A stretch of DNA of 60,000 nt from Nematostella vectensis (GCF_932526225.1 NC_064034.1:19406927-19466926), one strand, 5' to 3'; positions 47,601 to 56,654 are shown, numbered from the stretch's first letter. Program-made: numbers and translations. Notes: generated from the letters alone by a model not told the origin.

Positions 47601-49368
47601 TAAAGTAAAATTCAATAAGTACTGTATTATAGTACTTTATATAGTAATTAAATTTTAAAGTACTAAAGAACTACTATATATAGAAAAATAACATATCGAA
47701 CAGCTTGAATTATAATCATACTGTGGATCCCTAGCATTGAGATAAAACCTAGTGGCATTCAAAACTTGTCTATTGTTTTCTGAATTTGAATAACATTAAT
47801 GTATTAGAGATATATTATTATTATTTTAATCTTATCACTTCACATTTAACAATCATATATAACCAGGAAGCCCCGAGGGATTCAGAAGGTATTTAACTCC
47901 TTAGGAAAGAAACACTATAGGTATTAAAATTTTCAATTTGACTTGAAAGGTCAGACACATCAGGGAATAACAACAACAGAAGTGGCTATTGAGTAACTGC
48001 CATAAGCATATAGAATGAAAACTTTAGCCAGCCAATCATGATAATAAATGGAAACAATGGATGCTTGTTATAACTACAGGTAATATTAGAGCAATGATGC
48101 ATAGCTTGTAGTCTTTGTGTATTAATTAAAATATTCACAATAATGCACATTGCATAATCATTTTTTTACAGACATTATTACGATATGCCAATGACTTTTT
48201 GGTAGTAACTTTTAGGTAGAAGACATAATGCCGACTGCCATTTACAAATAATCAAGAATTATAATTCACTGCAATTGTTTAGACATAATTGATGTCAACA
48301 AAATGGTATTAAATTCATCAAGTGAAACATTTATGACGCTAAAATCGGAACAAACTATTTCCGGACTACGTGCATCGAATATATAGATTTATGCGTTGAG
48401 AATATTATTAATTTTTTATTCTAAATTAGAGTTGGTAATTTCAGAGATGATAAAGTATGGCTTATTTGTTAGCCCAAAGGAAGGTCTTTATTAGATTTAA
48501 CAGTTTGTTCAGAAAATTCCAAAGTTCTTAAAAATTATAACACTCGCACTAGAGAATCTCAGATATGTCACTGTAAAAAAAGATGAATTATCCTTTCAAA
48601 ACAAGCAATCTTGATAGGGGCCAAGAAATGAATTGGTCACAGAATTTTTGCATCTCAGTATGCATAAAGTAGAGACCGGCGAGCAACATTAACAAAGCAA
48701 AATCGCAAAATAACACAACAACATCAAATTGGCACCAAACAAAACAAGAAGTTTAAACAACTGACATATCGAAACATGCATTTATTATAGGCCAAGCGAC
48801 CCTTATATTCTAGAAGACTTATCTCGATATTGGGAGGCAATACAGCTAGGGCTAGAAAATGGGTTTATTTATTTTCGATCTCATACGAAATAGCTGCTAA
48901 CTCTTACCCAAGTTGAGAGGCGGAGCATGCTGATTTCGCCAGCTTAACCAATGATTTACAATAGTTCTCTTCGATAGCGGATCTGCAATAAACACAAAAT
49001 ACTAAATGGTCTCCACAGCGATCGGTCTAGAAATCGAGTTAAATGCGAGATAAGCAGCGTAGTAAAGAGCTGCGAGTAACACCAACCTCTCGCGAATAAA
49101 CTCTACTAGTTTTGTACTCGCGTTATTCCCATATTTCATGTTATGGTAAAGCACATCGAATCCCGCATTTTTCTCGCCCTGTAAATAAAATAAAGCATCA
49201 AGGTCAGGGTTTATTCGGGAAAAGTATCAAAGTAAGATTGATCCGCGCTGTGGAATTGGCAAGACAGCGACTGCAATGAGCTTGACATTTGAGTTCATCT
49301 GAAACTTGTAGATAAGGGCTAAGTATTTGTGCAGTTCTTACCCAAAACCGGTCTTCAAACACAATCAT
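28115..49368 (-). CDS. FCHO2: FCH domain only protein (FCHo1/2 type), F-BAR plus mu-homology domain
   Basis: Twenty-six in-phase exons give about 1026 residues: 49342-49368, 49087-49178, 48908-48982, 46879-47020, 46102-46173, 45525-45605, 45021-45045, 44073-44152, 43558-43656, 42907-43217, 42202-42232, 41975-42058, 41843-41885, 41338-41462, 41122-41146, 40956-41034, 40372-40595, 40041-40211, 39579-39718, 38787-39208, 37044-37199, 36576-36705, 36254-36453, 35285-35349, 34154-34312, 28115-28137. The F-BAR domain (about 1-260) shows GEKNAGFDVLYHNMKYG and AEIVQTIQTMTAALTK. A long linker follows with a lysine-rich patch, VDEEGYRIRP, an SDSDSDSDS run and SH3-ligand motifs PPVLPKK and PPPLPAK. The mu-homology domain (about 755-1026) starts PIAVAFIESVNAFF and ends GRYIAES. 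FCHo proteins bend membrane, bind Eps15/intersectin and activate AP2 at nascent clathrin pits. The symbol is approximate: one gene probably corresponds to vertebrate FCHO1 and FCHO2. The exon 12 donor and exon 13 acceptor are weak. Confidence 0.92.
28330..28575. repeat. G-rich approximately 100-bp tandem repeat, left part
   Basis: Units run TATGGCTGGTRGTGGTGGGC, a G-rich tract, GGTGCATAACCATCCCTTCC, CCTAGTGGTACCTATCTTG. The array continues at 33948-34110 on the other side of the TTAA element, showing that one array was split by insertion. It lies in the last FCHO intron. Confidence 0.7.
28841..30380 (-). pseudogene. LINE (non-LTR retrotransposon) reverse transcriptase, 5'-truncated
   Basis: An uninterrupted frame of about 510 codons starts upstream of 30307 (GGRCLRAF) and runs to a stop at 28841. 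It contains RT motifs NYRGISLLSVVGKIF, FVDFVKAFDTVNR, GVKQGCKLAPTLFGIY and the catalytic QYADDIALFSD. Its C-terminal tail is LRWLGHLCRMDDDRVPKQLL then GRPKLRFKD, as in many LINEs. The endonuclease and the first RT motifs are missing. The truncated end meets an A20 tract (30382-30401). The absence of stops suggests a fairly young copy. It is nested in the TTAA element. Confidence 0.85.
30403..32390. other. A+T-rich interior of the TTAA element
   Basis: No transposase or other clear gene was recognised. A short exon-like frame on the minus strand at 31883-31966 encodes a hydrophobic C terminus (see findings). The right end is an ATA/TA microsatellite (32352-32392). Confidence 0.4.
32525..32565 (+). 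ncRNA. Hammerhead ribozyme motif, inverted copy
   Basis: Core CTGATGA (32529-32535) and GAAA (32548-32551) flank stem II TGG-GCAA-CCA, closed by a G.U wobble. Stem III is CAG/CTG with a two-base loop, the cleavage triplet is GTA, and stem I is TCCC/GGGA. All conserved residues are present. Activity is untested. Confidence 0.65.
32736..32776 (-). ncRNA. Hammerhead ribozyme motif, element-sense copy
   Basis: Read on the minus strand, it has stem I TCCC/GGGA, core CTGATGA, stem II GTGG-GCAA-CCAC (four Watson-Crick pairs with a GNRA-type loop), GAAA, short stem III CAG/CTG and cleavage after GTA (between 32740 and 32739). It lies in the terminal repeat directly downstream of the GIY-YIG fragment, as in other Penelope-like elements. 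Confidence 0.75.
32972..33257 (-). pseudogene. GIY-YIG endonuclease C-terminal fragment of a Penelope-like element
   Basis: The frame contains ASFRHAKHRNSTELSKHVW, ISWRIL, KRCNLCLKEKLTIIC and LNKRNELVSSCRHRNK before a stop. This fits the conserved C-terminal half of Penelope-type GIY-YIG domains, including the CxxC pair. The catalytic GIY-YIG start is missing because the fragment ends at a TA repeat near 33258. Confidence 0.75.
33948..34110. repeat. G-rich approximately 100-bp tandem repeat, right part
   Basis: This continues the array of 28330-28575 (GTGGCTGGTAGTGGTGGGCG, then GGTGCATAACCATCCCTTCC and CTATCTTGCTAAGAAGGC) and ends in a G-rich run, just upstream of the FCHO exon 25 donor. Confidence 0.7.
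34852..35180. mobile_element. MITE with TACCCAGG-type inverted ends in FCHO intron 24
   Basis: The left end reads AGACCCGTACCCAGGGGGGG; the complement of the right end reads CAGGCCCATACCCAGG, followed by a G7 run and TGCA. Possible flanking AGGTCC duplications are present on both sides. No coding capacity was seen. Confidence 0.6.
35360..35475. repeat. 36-bp tandem repeat next to the FCHO exon 24 acceptor
   Basis: Three units of AGATCAGACATTAGCTATGA followed by TGCATGACAAAACAAG begin about 10 bp from the acceptor of exon 24 (exon edge 35349). On the minus strand each unit carries a GCTAATG segment that could serve as a branch point. Confidence 0.8.
35635..35830. repeat. GAT-rich simple repeat in FCHO intron 23
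   Basis: The stretch is degenerate GATGAT/ATGATG sequence, similar in style to the last SCP2 intron, with no coding signal. Confidence 0.7.
35930..36225. repeat. 28-bp minisatellite next to the FCHO exon 23 donor
   Basis: Ten units of CCAATAACAGCGGTCTCCTT followed by CAGCCTAA form the array. It stops about 30 bp from the exon 23 donor (exon edge 36254). Confidence 0.9.
36888..37084. repeat. 71-bp tandem repeat containing the end of FCHO exon 21 and its splice donor
   Basis: Nearly three copies at 71-bp spacing (starting 36888, 36959 and 37030) occur. The first, on the coding side, is the real exon 21 end (LPNKSLIL then an AAG/GTATGT donor). The two intronic copies retain exon-like sequence and CAG/GTATAC and CAG/GTATAA donors. 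Use of a later donor would read through the first into an in-frame stop (RYVNTYSLG-stop), so only the first donor keeps the mu-homology frame. Confidence 0.8.
37231..38694. repeat. 39-bp minisatellite filling FCHO intron 20
   Basis: About 37 copies of TTGATCAAGGTGATGGGTGT followed by TGCCATAATACACAAAGGG occupy nearly all of the 1587-bp intron between exons 20 and 21. The array starts about 30 bp from the exon 21 acceptor and ends about 90 bp from the exon 20 donor. Being 13 codons long, the unit creates long open frames on both strands that are not genes. Confidence 0.95.
40221..40318. repeat. 39-bp tandem repeat next to the FCHO exon 18 acceptor
   Basis: Two and a half units (AGCAATCAAATCACTATAAG then ATTAGAGAGAACGAGAAAT) begin about 10 bp from the acceptor of exon 18 (exon edge 40211). 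On the minus strand each unit contains CTAATCTTA, a plausible branch-point sequence. Confidence 0.85.
40733..40882 (+). mobile_element. MITE with GGCGTAGCCAGG ends, copy 1
   Basis: Inverted ends GGGGCGTAGCCAGG and AGCGGCGTAGCCAGG surround a core with ATACTGTAAATGTAT and ATACAGGAGAAAAT. The same element occurs inverted at 50246-50398. It lies in FCHO intron 16. Confidence 0.8.
41281..41337. repeat. 13-bp tandem repeat at the FCHO exon 14 donor
   Basis: Four copies of AACAGGTTTGCTA/T directly abut the donor. On the minus strand the intron begins GTGAGCAAACCTGTT and repeats AGCAAACCTGTTT/A. The first repeat therefore overlaps the 5' splice site itself. Confidence 0.8.
42311..42472. mobile_element. 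Small hairpin element between 15-bp direct repeats
   Basis: A perfect 36-bp inverted repeat (42325-42360 and 42373-42408; AATACACCAAAAACTGGAAA at the start) has a 12-base loop. The block is bordered by identical direct repeats TATTATATTATTACA at 42311-42325 and 42458-42472. This may be a small mobile hairpin with target duplication or a deletion derivative of a foldback element. It lies in FCHO intron 10. Confidence 0.6.
42650..42895. mobile_element. GC-rich MITE with internal short tandem repeats, copy 1
   Basis: The left end TGACCTCACGCGAAAACCGA, continuing CCTAAGAG, is loosely inverted at the right end (complement TGACGTGTTTTGTAAAAACT, GACCTTAGAG). The interior is a degenerate array of about 22-24 bp (GCGGAATGCTCG, GCGGAAAGCT types). 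A related copy lies at 53440-53725. Confidence 0.6.
44156..44830. repeat. 55-bp minisatellite next to the FCHO exon 8 acceptor
   Basis: Twelve nearly identical units (GATGGTTAATGCTTGTAGCT, TATGAATTAGCCCCAGTACA, GCATGGAAAAGTGCT) start at 44176 and repeat every 55 bp, the last two being 54. The unit nearest the exon is diverged and runs into the real acceptor (exon edge 44152). Its TTTTATGCTGTTCTGTAG corresponds to CCATGCTGTACTGGGGC in the other units. Confidence 0.95.
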
Positions 49369-50853
49369 GGCGCTAGATATACGGTTCCTAGGGGTCGTTT
49401 AGCAGGAATATGTGTTTTAGAAGGTAGGCCATTACTGCTTCAGTATATTCATGGCAGAGGGCTGGTAGAACGGAAATTGGAAACTAGCCCCAGGCTCTTG
49501 GATTTTGCACGGTCAACGATGTTGTACCCTCCCCTCTCCGTCAAAACAAATGCGTAAAATCAAAACAATAATAATAACAATAAAATAGTATGGGTAAAAA
49601 TAATAATAGTAAAAAATAGGCCAAAATAATGATTAAACATGGTCAAATAGTGGTAAAGCAAGACTAAAATAATGATAAATCAAGGCTAAATAATAATAAA
49701 ACAAGGCAAATATAATAATAAAACAAATCCAAAGAAAACTTTGACGGATGTGTTTTGCTTCAAAAGCCTACATTTCTGTTTTCAAGGCTAGGCAAAGAAG
49801 CAAAGAAAGTATACTTATTAGTTTTCAATGATGAAATTGCAATAAATTCCCATTAAAAAGTGGGGTACCCTATCCTTTGGGCTGAGATCAAACTTTTAGA
49901 AAAAGTGATATATAGGCTTGTAGATATAGGCTTGTACTTTAGATCTGAGGGAAATGTTCTCATTTCTCTGATTATCTTTACCTTGAAAAAAGTTTACTTT
50001 GGAATCTAAAAGTGTGTGTGTGTGATTATGTGAAGGGGAGGGATCCGGGGGTATTTCTTCACAAGCACTGTACTAGCCCAAAAATTCAAGGGCTATAAAC
50101 TATTGCTGGCCCTCCACAAATAACTTTTGCAAATTAGCCAAAAAAACACCATAGCATTCAGAAAAAATAACTTTTCTCTATTGTTTAACTTGGTCTCACT
50201 AAATTCCCATATACGAAGCTGCATAGAGGATGGAGGGGGGGGGGGTATAGCAGCGGCGTAGCCAGGTTTTTTAACAGGAGGGGGCCCAAAAGGCCCGGTC
50301 AAGGAATTTTCTCCTGTATTTCAAATAATGACACATACATTTACTGTATTTTTCGCTGCTAGAAGGCCCCCCCTGGGCCACCCCCTGGCTACGCCCCTGT
50401 ATGGTCACCCCCAGCAACGTTCCTATATTCCTGATATGAGAAAAAAATACATATAGAATAAAGGACTTGAAACGGAGAAATTTAGAGCGATTTAAGCGGA
50501 CATCTCAAAGTTTGAAATACTTATATTAAACTTTCCAGTTCGTCCCCTATCCATGAAAAATTCTGTTTCCCCCGCCTCTCTTACCGTTGTTTGTTCGACA
50601 ATCTGTATTTTTATCTAATGTCTGTCCTATTATCCTGTTTTTTAATAACATACTTAATCAAAGGCAGTAGGGCATTGAACAAGTTTTTTTACTGTAATTA
50701 ATGTATTGCTTTATATCTATCTTATTAGCTGTTGTTTTTTAGTAACAATTTTAGCGAATGGTATAGACTTCAGAATTATGCTCGTAAAGAAATGCAAACC
50801 CCCTATCTCTGATGAAAGAATAATTACCCAACAAAACCACTACGAAAACCTAC
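49369..50853. other. FCHO upstream region, no complete gene recognised
   Basis: This should contain the FCHO promoter and 5' untranslated sequence. A/T-rich low-complexity DNA (49560-49740) and a MITE (50246-50398) are present. No core promoter element was identified with confidence. Confidence 0.4.
50246..50398 (-). mobile_element. MITE with GGCGTAGCCAGG ends, copy 2
   Basis: The complement of this block matches 40733-40882 from GGGGCGTAGCCAGGGGGTGG through ATACAGGAGAAAAT to CCTGGCTACGCCGCT. The two copies differ by scattered substitutions. Confidence 0.8.
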
Positions 50854-51243
50854 CTGAGATAAGCCGTTATGATCCGCTATCAAAACATTTTCATTTGAAT
50901 TTAGTTCTGTGTCAGAATATCTCTCTGTTGTTGAGCCATCAATGTTTTCAAGGCCCTGTTGTACCAACAACGGGTTGTCAAACGAGAATGACAACTTTCT
51001 CTGAGGGCTTTCACCTTCGGATTTTTCGTGCTTCCTGAAAAGGCCAGATAACTTCTTCAAAAGTGGAGAGGCTCTGGGTGTTCTGCTGGTTACTGATGTG
51101 TAGCTGGATATAGATTTTACCGACTTAGTTCGTGAGATGAGCGATTGAAGTCGCTCGTCGTCAGATGAGGAATCTTCGCTACTTGAGTTTTCCGAGCTGT
51201 CCTGATCTGAAAACAGTGGTTTGCTTGAATTTGCCTTTCTCAT
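50854..51243 (-). CDS. Serine-rich first exon of an unidentified gene
   Basis: The exon encodes 130 residues from Met at 51243 (or 147 from an in-frame Met at 51294) and ends at a good donor (CTCAG/GTAGGT) in phase 0. It has an acidic serine run (SSENSSSEDSSSDDE), a serine/threonine-rich basic stretch (SRTKSVKSISSYTSVTSRTP) and LLKKLSGLFRKHEKSEG, as in a disordered, phosphorylatable cytoplasmic segment. I do not recognise the protein. No following exon was found before FCHO. Because the phase fits FCHO exon 2, an alternative FCHO first exon is conceivable but unproven. Confidence 0.5.
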
Positions 51244-51294
51244 TGTATTTCTTTCATTATGATGAATCCATTTAGCACTTAAAGGAAAAGTCAA

Positions 51295-52204
51295 CCGTTC
51301 GTTATTGATTTAAAAACTCTTGTTTCATCTGTAATCGTCGACTGCCGTGTTGAGGAATCTCCCGAAACACATGCCACCATTTTGAATCGCTTCATATTTT
51401 TAGAGTTTTTTGTAGAATATCTTGTATGGACTATAATACGGCTTGAACATGGCTTGTCGTTGGATGAAAAGCATTTAATTGTTTTGACTTAGTACCGACG
51501 ATATCCACATCTCTTTGTACTGTAAGTTCATATCTTACATGTGCGACCTCTCGTTTCTTTCAAAGATGACGTCGATTTTTTAGGGGGGGGGGGGAGGGGA
51601 CGTGTGTTTAAGGTAAGGGACTGCCCTCGCGGGTGGTAAGGGACTGTCATTTCGGATACCATCTCCTTATTTCGATAGAAAATAATTATAATAGATAATA
51701 AAATAAAAAAAATAAAAAAATAAAAAAATAAAAAAGAATTTGTGTTTCCCCCTGACGGGTGGGTAACAAACATTTCAAGCAAGTCAAAATCTCTAGCCGC
51801 TTAAAATCCAGTGCGAGTAAACAGTCTAAAACTTTGATTTAAGTTTTTCGGAAGTGAAATGTGCAAGCTGTCATGAGATGATGTTTCCAATAAAAGAGGT
51901 CTTACAGGAATAAAACAAATCATCCATTCAATTGTAAGCGCGACTAAACCTGACAAAGGCCATTATAAAGCATGTCAATAGTCAACTCTAGCCGCCTTCC
52001 CCACCAGCCCCGGAAAGAAAAAAAGGAAAAGCAACTCTCGTTATTACGGAATCTTATACTAAGAGTAAAGTCCCGACTGACCTGGTCTTGGGCATCCGCA
52101 ATAAGAATCACCAGAATATATAACCAGGATACTCAGACAATGAACAACAGGATACACTACAGCTGATTCTCATTTAGCCCTTATAATGCGGACAAGAAAG
52201 GCTT
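51295..52204. other. No gene recognised
   Basis: The stretch holds low-complexity AAAATA/T tracts near 51690-51735 and a G run near 51583. Only short frames are present. Confidence 0.4.
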
Positions 52205-54074
52205 TTAACAAATAAATGATCGAAGGCCACAGCATCGAATGCCGTTCCAAAAGCCGTTATGTCCCATAAAAGCGCAGCTTCCTTCGAAAATAGGATAGCG
52301 AGGACAGCCTTTTGTCCAGAGTGTGTAATTCAGCGGTCTTTCGTCGGACCACGTGTACTGTCTCGCCTTCTTAGAACTGCGCAGTCCTATCCATACACTT
52401 CTATGCCACTCTAAACAGGAGTTAAAAAAAATAAAAAAATAAAAAAAAGTTAAATTCGAATACCACCCTTCTGCAGAAAGCTTTATATTCGTCCTTTTCC
52501 CTTCACTAAGGTGTACAATATATTTCACGGATAATATCACCCACAGTGGGAGAATAATAAGTTTTAGTTGAAAGTCTGTACGCCTTTAGGTGTTGTATCC
52601 GTCCCGAATGATGGAAATGTTGACCGGATAAACCGTGTTAGAAATGATTGAACCAAGAGAGCATAAGATATCTAATGCTCTCTTGGTTCGTGTCTAGCCT
52701 CTCACGGCCGGCTCGGCCACAGGCCTTTACAAACACAAAAAAATTTGAAGCATTTTTTTATTCAGGCACAATAATGCAAGTATTTGAAGATGGTATCATT
52801 GAGATCTCGAGTGCTAGCAAGGGAATCGAACGGCAAAGTCGCTACGATGCTACATCAAGACAATAGCGCTATTACCAATCGCCTTTTGAGGGATAGCTTG
52901 ATATCGACTCCGACAGTTTGACATCGGTCAGAAGATGTTTCGCTCGAAGCCTTGGTTGGTTCGGTCGAAATCCTTGGTTGGTTCGCTAGAAGCCAAAGAA
53001 GCATCGTTGTTCGAGTGTATATGTAGAAAAATAACTTTACTACGATTAGATTTAATAAAATTTTATTTATGATTCTATATATTTAAAACATAGTTAGTAT
53101 GTTTAAACGTTGTTTTCTTAACCAAGTATATGGCTTCTAGCGAACCAACCAAGGAGTTCGACCGAACCAACCAAGGCTTCGAGCGAAACATCTTCTGACC
53201 GATGTCAAACTGTCGGAGTCGATATCAAGCTATCCCTCAAGAGGCGATTGGTAATAGCGCTATTGTCTTGATGTAGCATCGTAGCGACTTTGCCGTTCGA
53301 TTCCCTTGCTAGCACTCGAGATCTCAATGATACAATCTTCAAATACTTGCATTATTGTGCCTGAATACTATTCAGATGTTTACTTCTATCCTAAGAGAGG
53401 CTTTTTCTAACGTATAGACCTCTGTAGATGTCTATCGCGTTTCGCCGACTTTGGAAATCGAAAGATTCAGCCCTTTTGCCGATTGTTACGTTGTGTGCTC
53501 GCGACTCAACAACGAAAGGCTCGCGCCCGTTTTGCAAAAGCTCTCGCGCCTGACTCGCGGAACGCTCGCGCCTATCTCGCGGAACGCTCGCGCCTATCTC
53601 GCGGAAAGCTCGCGCCTATCTCGCGGAATGCTCGCGCCCGTTTCGCGGAACGCTCGCGCCCGTTTCGCGGGTTAATTCGCGTAATTGAGAAGGTACGTTT
53701 TTGCGTGAGTCGTCACAAATAGGAGAAGCATGATGGTAGGATGGTGTATATGGTGCATGCAGCAAGTTACAGGGATATTACCCAATTTTATGATGGAAGG
53801 ATACCAAATCTTTATTGGTGTGAGCCCGACGCAAGCTTGGACACTTGTACATCATTTAGTGCTATCATATTTGGTGCATTGTTATTGAGGATATCATCAT
53901 ACCGAGCGTATTTAAACCATTGATTGCTATCATACCGGGTGCATTGTACCATTCACTGCCATCATACCGGGCGCATTCTGTCGCCAGACAACTTGAAACA
54001 AGAAATCGTTCTCCTCTTGTGTAGCGATAGATACGAGATTAGCACCAAGAGCACGGCAAAAAAGTCCGCGTTTT
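52205..54074 (-). CDS. C-type lectin domain, two exons, N-terminal part not found
   Basis: Exons 53968-54074 and 52205-52410 join in phase. The first gives FCRALGANLVSIATQEENDF, the conserved CTLD cysteine and Leu-Val-Ser core. The second gives WHRSVWIGLRSS, YTWSDERPLNYTLWTKGCP, a cysteine, FWNGIRCC and a terminal FIC-stop. The domain lacks the EPN/QPD and WND calcium-sugar motifs, so classic calcium-dependent sugar binding is unlikely. No signal peptide or first CTLD cysteines were located. The upstream exon edge runs into a repeat-rich GGAAAATGCG region, so the gene may be truncated. The stop follows the last CTLD cysteine directly. Confidence 0.55.
52650..52689. repeat. 15-bp perfect hairpin
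   Basis: GAACCAAGAGAGCAT (52650-52664) is repeated in inverted form at 52675-52689 with a 10-base loop. It lies in the CTLD intron, just left of the foldback element. Confidence 0.75.
52761..53365. mobile_element. Foldback element with 234-bp inverted arms and TA target duplication
   Basis: The arms 52761-52994 and 53132-53365 are equal in length and differ at only a few positions. Both start TTCAGGCACAATAATGCAAG when read inward, with TA on each outer side. The 137-bp spacer is A+T-rich. The arms contain repeated CCTTGGTTGGTTCG motifs. There is no coding capacity. The near-identity of the arms points to recent origin or ongoing arm conversion. Confidence 0.85.
53440..53725. mobile_element. 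GC-rich MITE with internal 22-bp repeats, copy 2
   Basis: About eight units of GCTCGCGCCTATCTCGCGGA/AC (22 bp) form the core. The complement of the right end (GTGACGACTCACGCAAAAAC, GTACCTTCTC) matches the end of the related element at 42650-42895. Frames across it are repeat artefacts. Confidence 0.65.
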
Positions 54075-55069
54075 CTGTTCGGATAATGCGAGGAAAATTC
54101 GCAGGAAACGCAACATAATCTTGGCATTTTCCTCGAATTATCCGATCGGAAAACGCACGTTTTCCTCGGCATTTTCCTAACAGTTTTTTTTGGATTACGT
54201 GCCGTTTTCTTTTACGTTTTCCAGAATGGGAAAATTCAGGAAAATGCGAGTTTTCCAAGCGTTGTCCTTCTAAGGAAAACGGAAGGAAAACTCGCGTTTT
54301 ACCAGACGGAAAATGTAAGTTTTCCTACTTGATCATTGTAGGATTATTTGACGATAATGCGCTTTTTCCCTACAGGATTATTTTAGAAAATTCCAATTTT
54401 CCAAGCATTTTCTCTATAGAATTATTCAAGATAATTCGAGTTTTCCCAGCATTTTGCCTACAGGATTATTCGAGTTTTCGAAGCATTTTCCTTTCAGGAT
54501 TATTCCTTCAGAATTCGGGGTTTCTCCGCTCTTTCCCGATGGATCATCAACCTTTTACCTTTCCTCTCTCAGAGTTGTCTATGTATTTAAAGATAACCAA
54601 CACATTATGTTGATAAAATTCTAATTTATTTAACATGTCACATCGTATCGTAATTTTACAACGTAGCACATAAATAGTTTCTTGTAAACGGTCCCTGCTT
54701 AAAATCCTATCTACTATAAAAATAGTCTCATACTTTGAATAAACAGCATGTCATTATAATCGTTCAAAATAACAACTTGTAGTCGCTCTCAAATAAATCA
54801 GTCTTTAAACTATTATAACTCGCATAAACAATTGGAACGTAAAAGAATACCTAATAACCCCCTCATTTCTAGTAACAATAATATAATTTTCGTTAAAAGG
54901 TACTGTGCAATACCTCTTCCACTTAGTAAAATCGCTGAGCTTCTCTAAAAACATTCGATAAAAAAATAAGTAAATGAGCATTACATTATTCATTAAATAA
55001 ATAAATGCCACAAGGTGAGGGTCCAAAAAGAAAGATCTTTTTTAAATAGAACATATTGAACTTTTACAA
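54075..55069. other. Repeat-rich interval without a recognised gene
   Basis: 54080-54530 is made of degenerate GGAAAATGCGAGG/TTTTCC motifs in both orientations, related to the 152-bp array at 56655-57290. The rest is A+T-rich and featureless to my reading. Confidence 0.4.
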
Positions 55070-55415
55070 CTGCAGTGAGCACCTGTGTATAAGAACCTGT
55101 TGGCCAAAAATGTTCAAATTAGAACCCCATTTTTGTATAAGTACCTATTAGGCCAAGCATTCGGTTCACAATTTTTGAGATGAGGATGGTCAGAAAAAAA
55201 AAAGAAAAATTAGAAGTCTCTTTTTACAATCTACATTAATAAGTCTGCCAGACAATGTTACCATAACTTCATTTAAAAATAAGAATCTACTATAAGATGA
55301 AGAGGCTATAGTAAATAGCCTAAAATATCACTGAGCACCTCTCATATAAGAATATGTTTAGGCTATAGTAACTCAGAAAAAAAGTAGGTTCTTATTGTGG
55401 GTGTTTACTGTAGAT
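55070..55415. mobile_element. Probable MITE with CAGTRARCACC ends
   Basis: The left end (CAGTGAGCACCTGTGTATAA, GAACCT) is inverted at the right (complement CAGTAAACACCCACAATAAG, AACCT). An internal CTGAGCACCT-ATAAGAAT segment resembles the same end, suggesting a nested or duplicated terminus. No coding capacity was seen. Confidence 0.55.
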
Positions 55416-55471
55416 GCATGGCAAGAAGGGCTGTATGAAATGCCATGAAATTCCAGATACTACAGTACTAC

Positions 55472-55674
55472 TCAGGTTTTCCAGTGATCTAGCCATGGAG
55501 AGCCTCTATAATGTCTCCTGGTGCTTTGCATACTGACAATCCCAGAGTCTACAATTGAAGCAAACATCCCTTCATGCCTTACATCTAGTTGTTGATATAA
55601 AGACCCTAAGGTCTTCAAATCACCAGCTGGATAACCCATCATCATGTTGCATCCTGGCTGCGCTTCTCTCTCCT
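55472..55674 (-). CDS. Candidate 3'-terminal exon of an unidentified gene
   Basis: A good acceptor (TTTTGCCACAG at 55675-55685) opens a 66-codon frame to a stop. The frame includes GCNMMMGYPAGDLKTLGSLY, DVRHEGMFASIVDSG and SPWLDHWKT. Composition is balanced and unlike the surrounding repeats, so this looks like a real coding exon. I do not recognise the family. Upstream exons were not found before the 33-bp array and may lie beyond the window. Confidence 0.4.
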
Positions 55675-56654
55675 CTGTGGCAAAAGTGGACATTTAAAAT
55701 GTTTTTGTTATATAAGATCTATATAAGAGTGGGTGCAAATTCAACTATTTGAGATGATTAGGTGGTGTTTCCCATCCCGATTTCTAGAAAAAAAAATTGT
55801 GGGTGGCATTTTATTTTATTGTCTGTATTTTTATTTTTTCTGCTAATATGTTTTTTTACATGACAATACATGTTTGCAAGACAACAAGGTATATTCCTAC
55901 ATTCTTCAGAGCATTTTGTTATCACAAACTACTTATGTTTATTCTGTAATGTTTACAATGTAAGTGGCACTAGGTTACTTATATTTTCTATAGCCTTTTA
56001 GTTAATAATAACACATATTTGTTCAAGTGGCCCCAAAAATGACACGGGCAGGGAGAGGAAACAAGTTTTATTTTATTTAACTTGGCCCAGTCTGTACTTA
56101 TTTATTATGTCCAGATGGAACAATTTGAACGGACTAAAGTATTCAATCAAATACTTATATATAATCAAAGACAATCGAATTATGTTCAATAATCAAACAG
56201 AATCTAATTTTCAAGAAATCGAACACAGTCGAACGCTTTTACTCAGTCAAACACTGAGTAAATTGATCTTATTTAGTTTATGTCGTTGGGGCTTCAGTTT
56301 AATGGCGCCTATTTACCAAATCGACGTGCCTTGGGAGGACGCGTATAATAAACACACATACAAAGGAGGAAACACTTTGTCCACATTTTCTTATTCTTAA
56401 ACTTGAGTTGAGAAGCAAACTTATACATAGCATTATCGAGATAAAGGCTATTTCACAACCTCATCATCTCAACGAGTGCCAAAACGCTCGTAATTAATTA
56501 TTGTTTCTACTAGAATACTCACCATTTCGACTTGGAATTCGCCTTGATCATGGGTAAAGGCCAGTTTCTATAGCTGCTGTAGAGAAATTTTAGCAAAAAC
56601 TCAGCTGAAACCCGCTATAAAGCTCACAAAGATCCAACCGAGTCTCTTTTGAAT
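55675..56654. other. No gene recognised
   Basis: A+T-rich DNA with one open frame (56107-56400, plus strand) that shows no domain or splice context. Confidence 0.35.
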
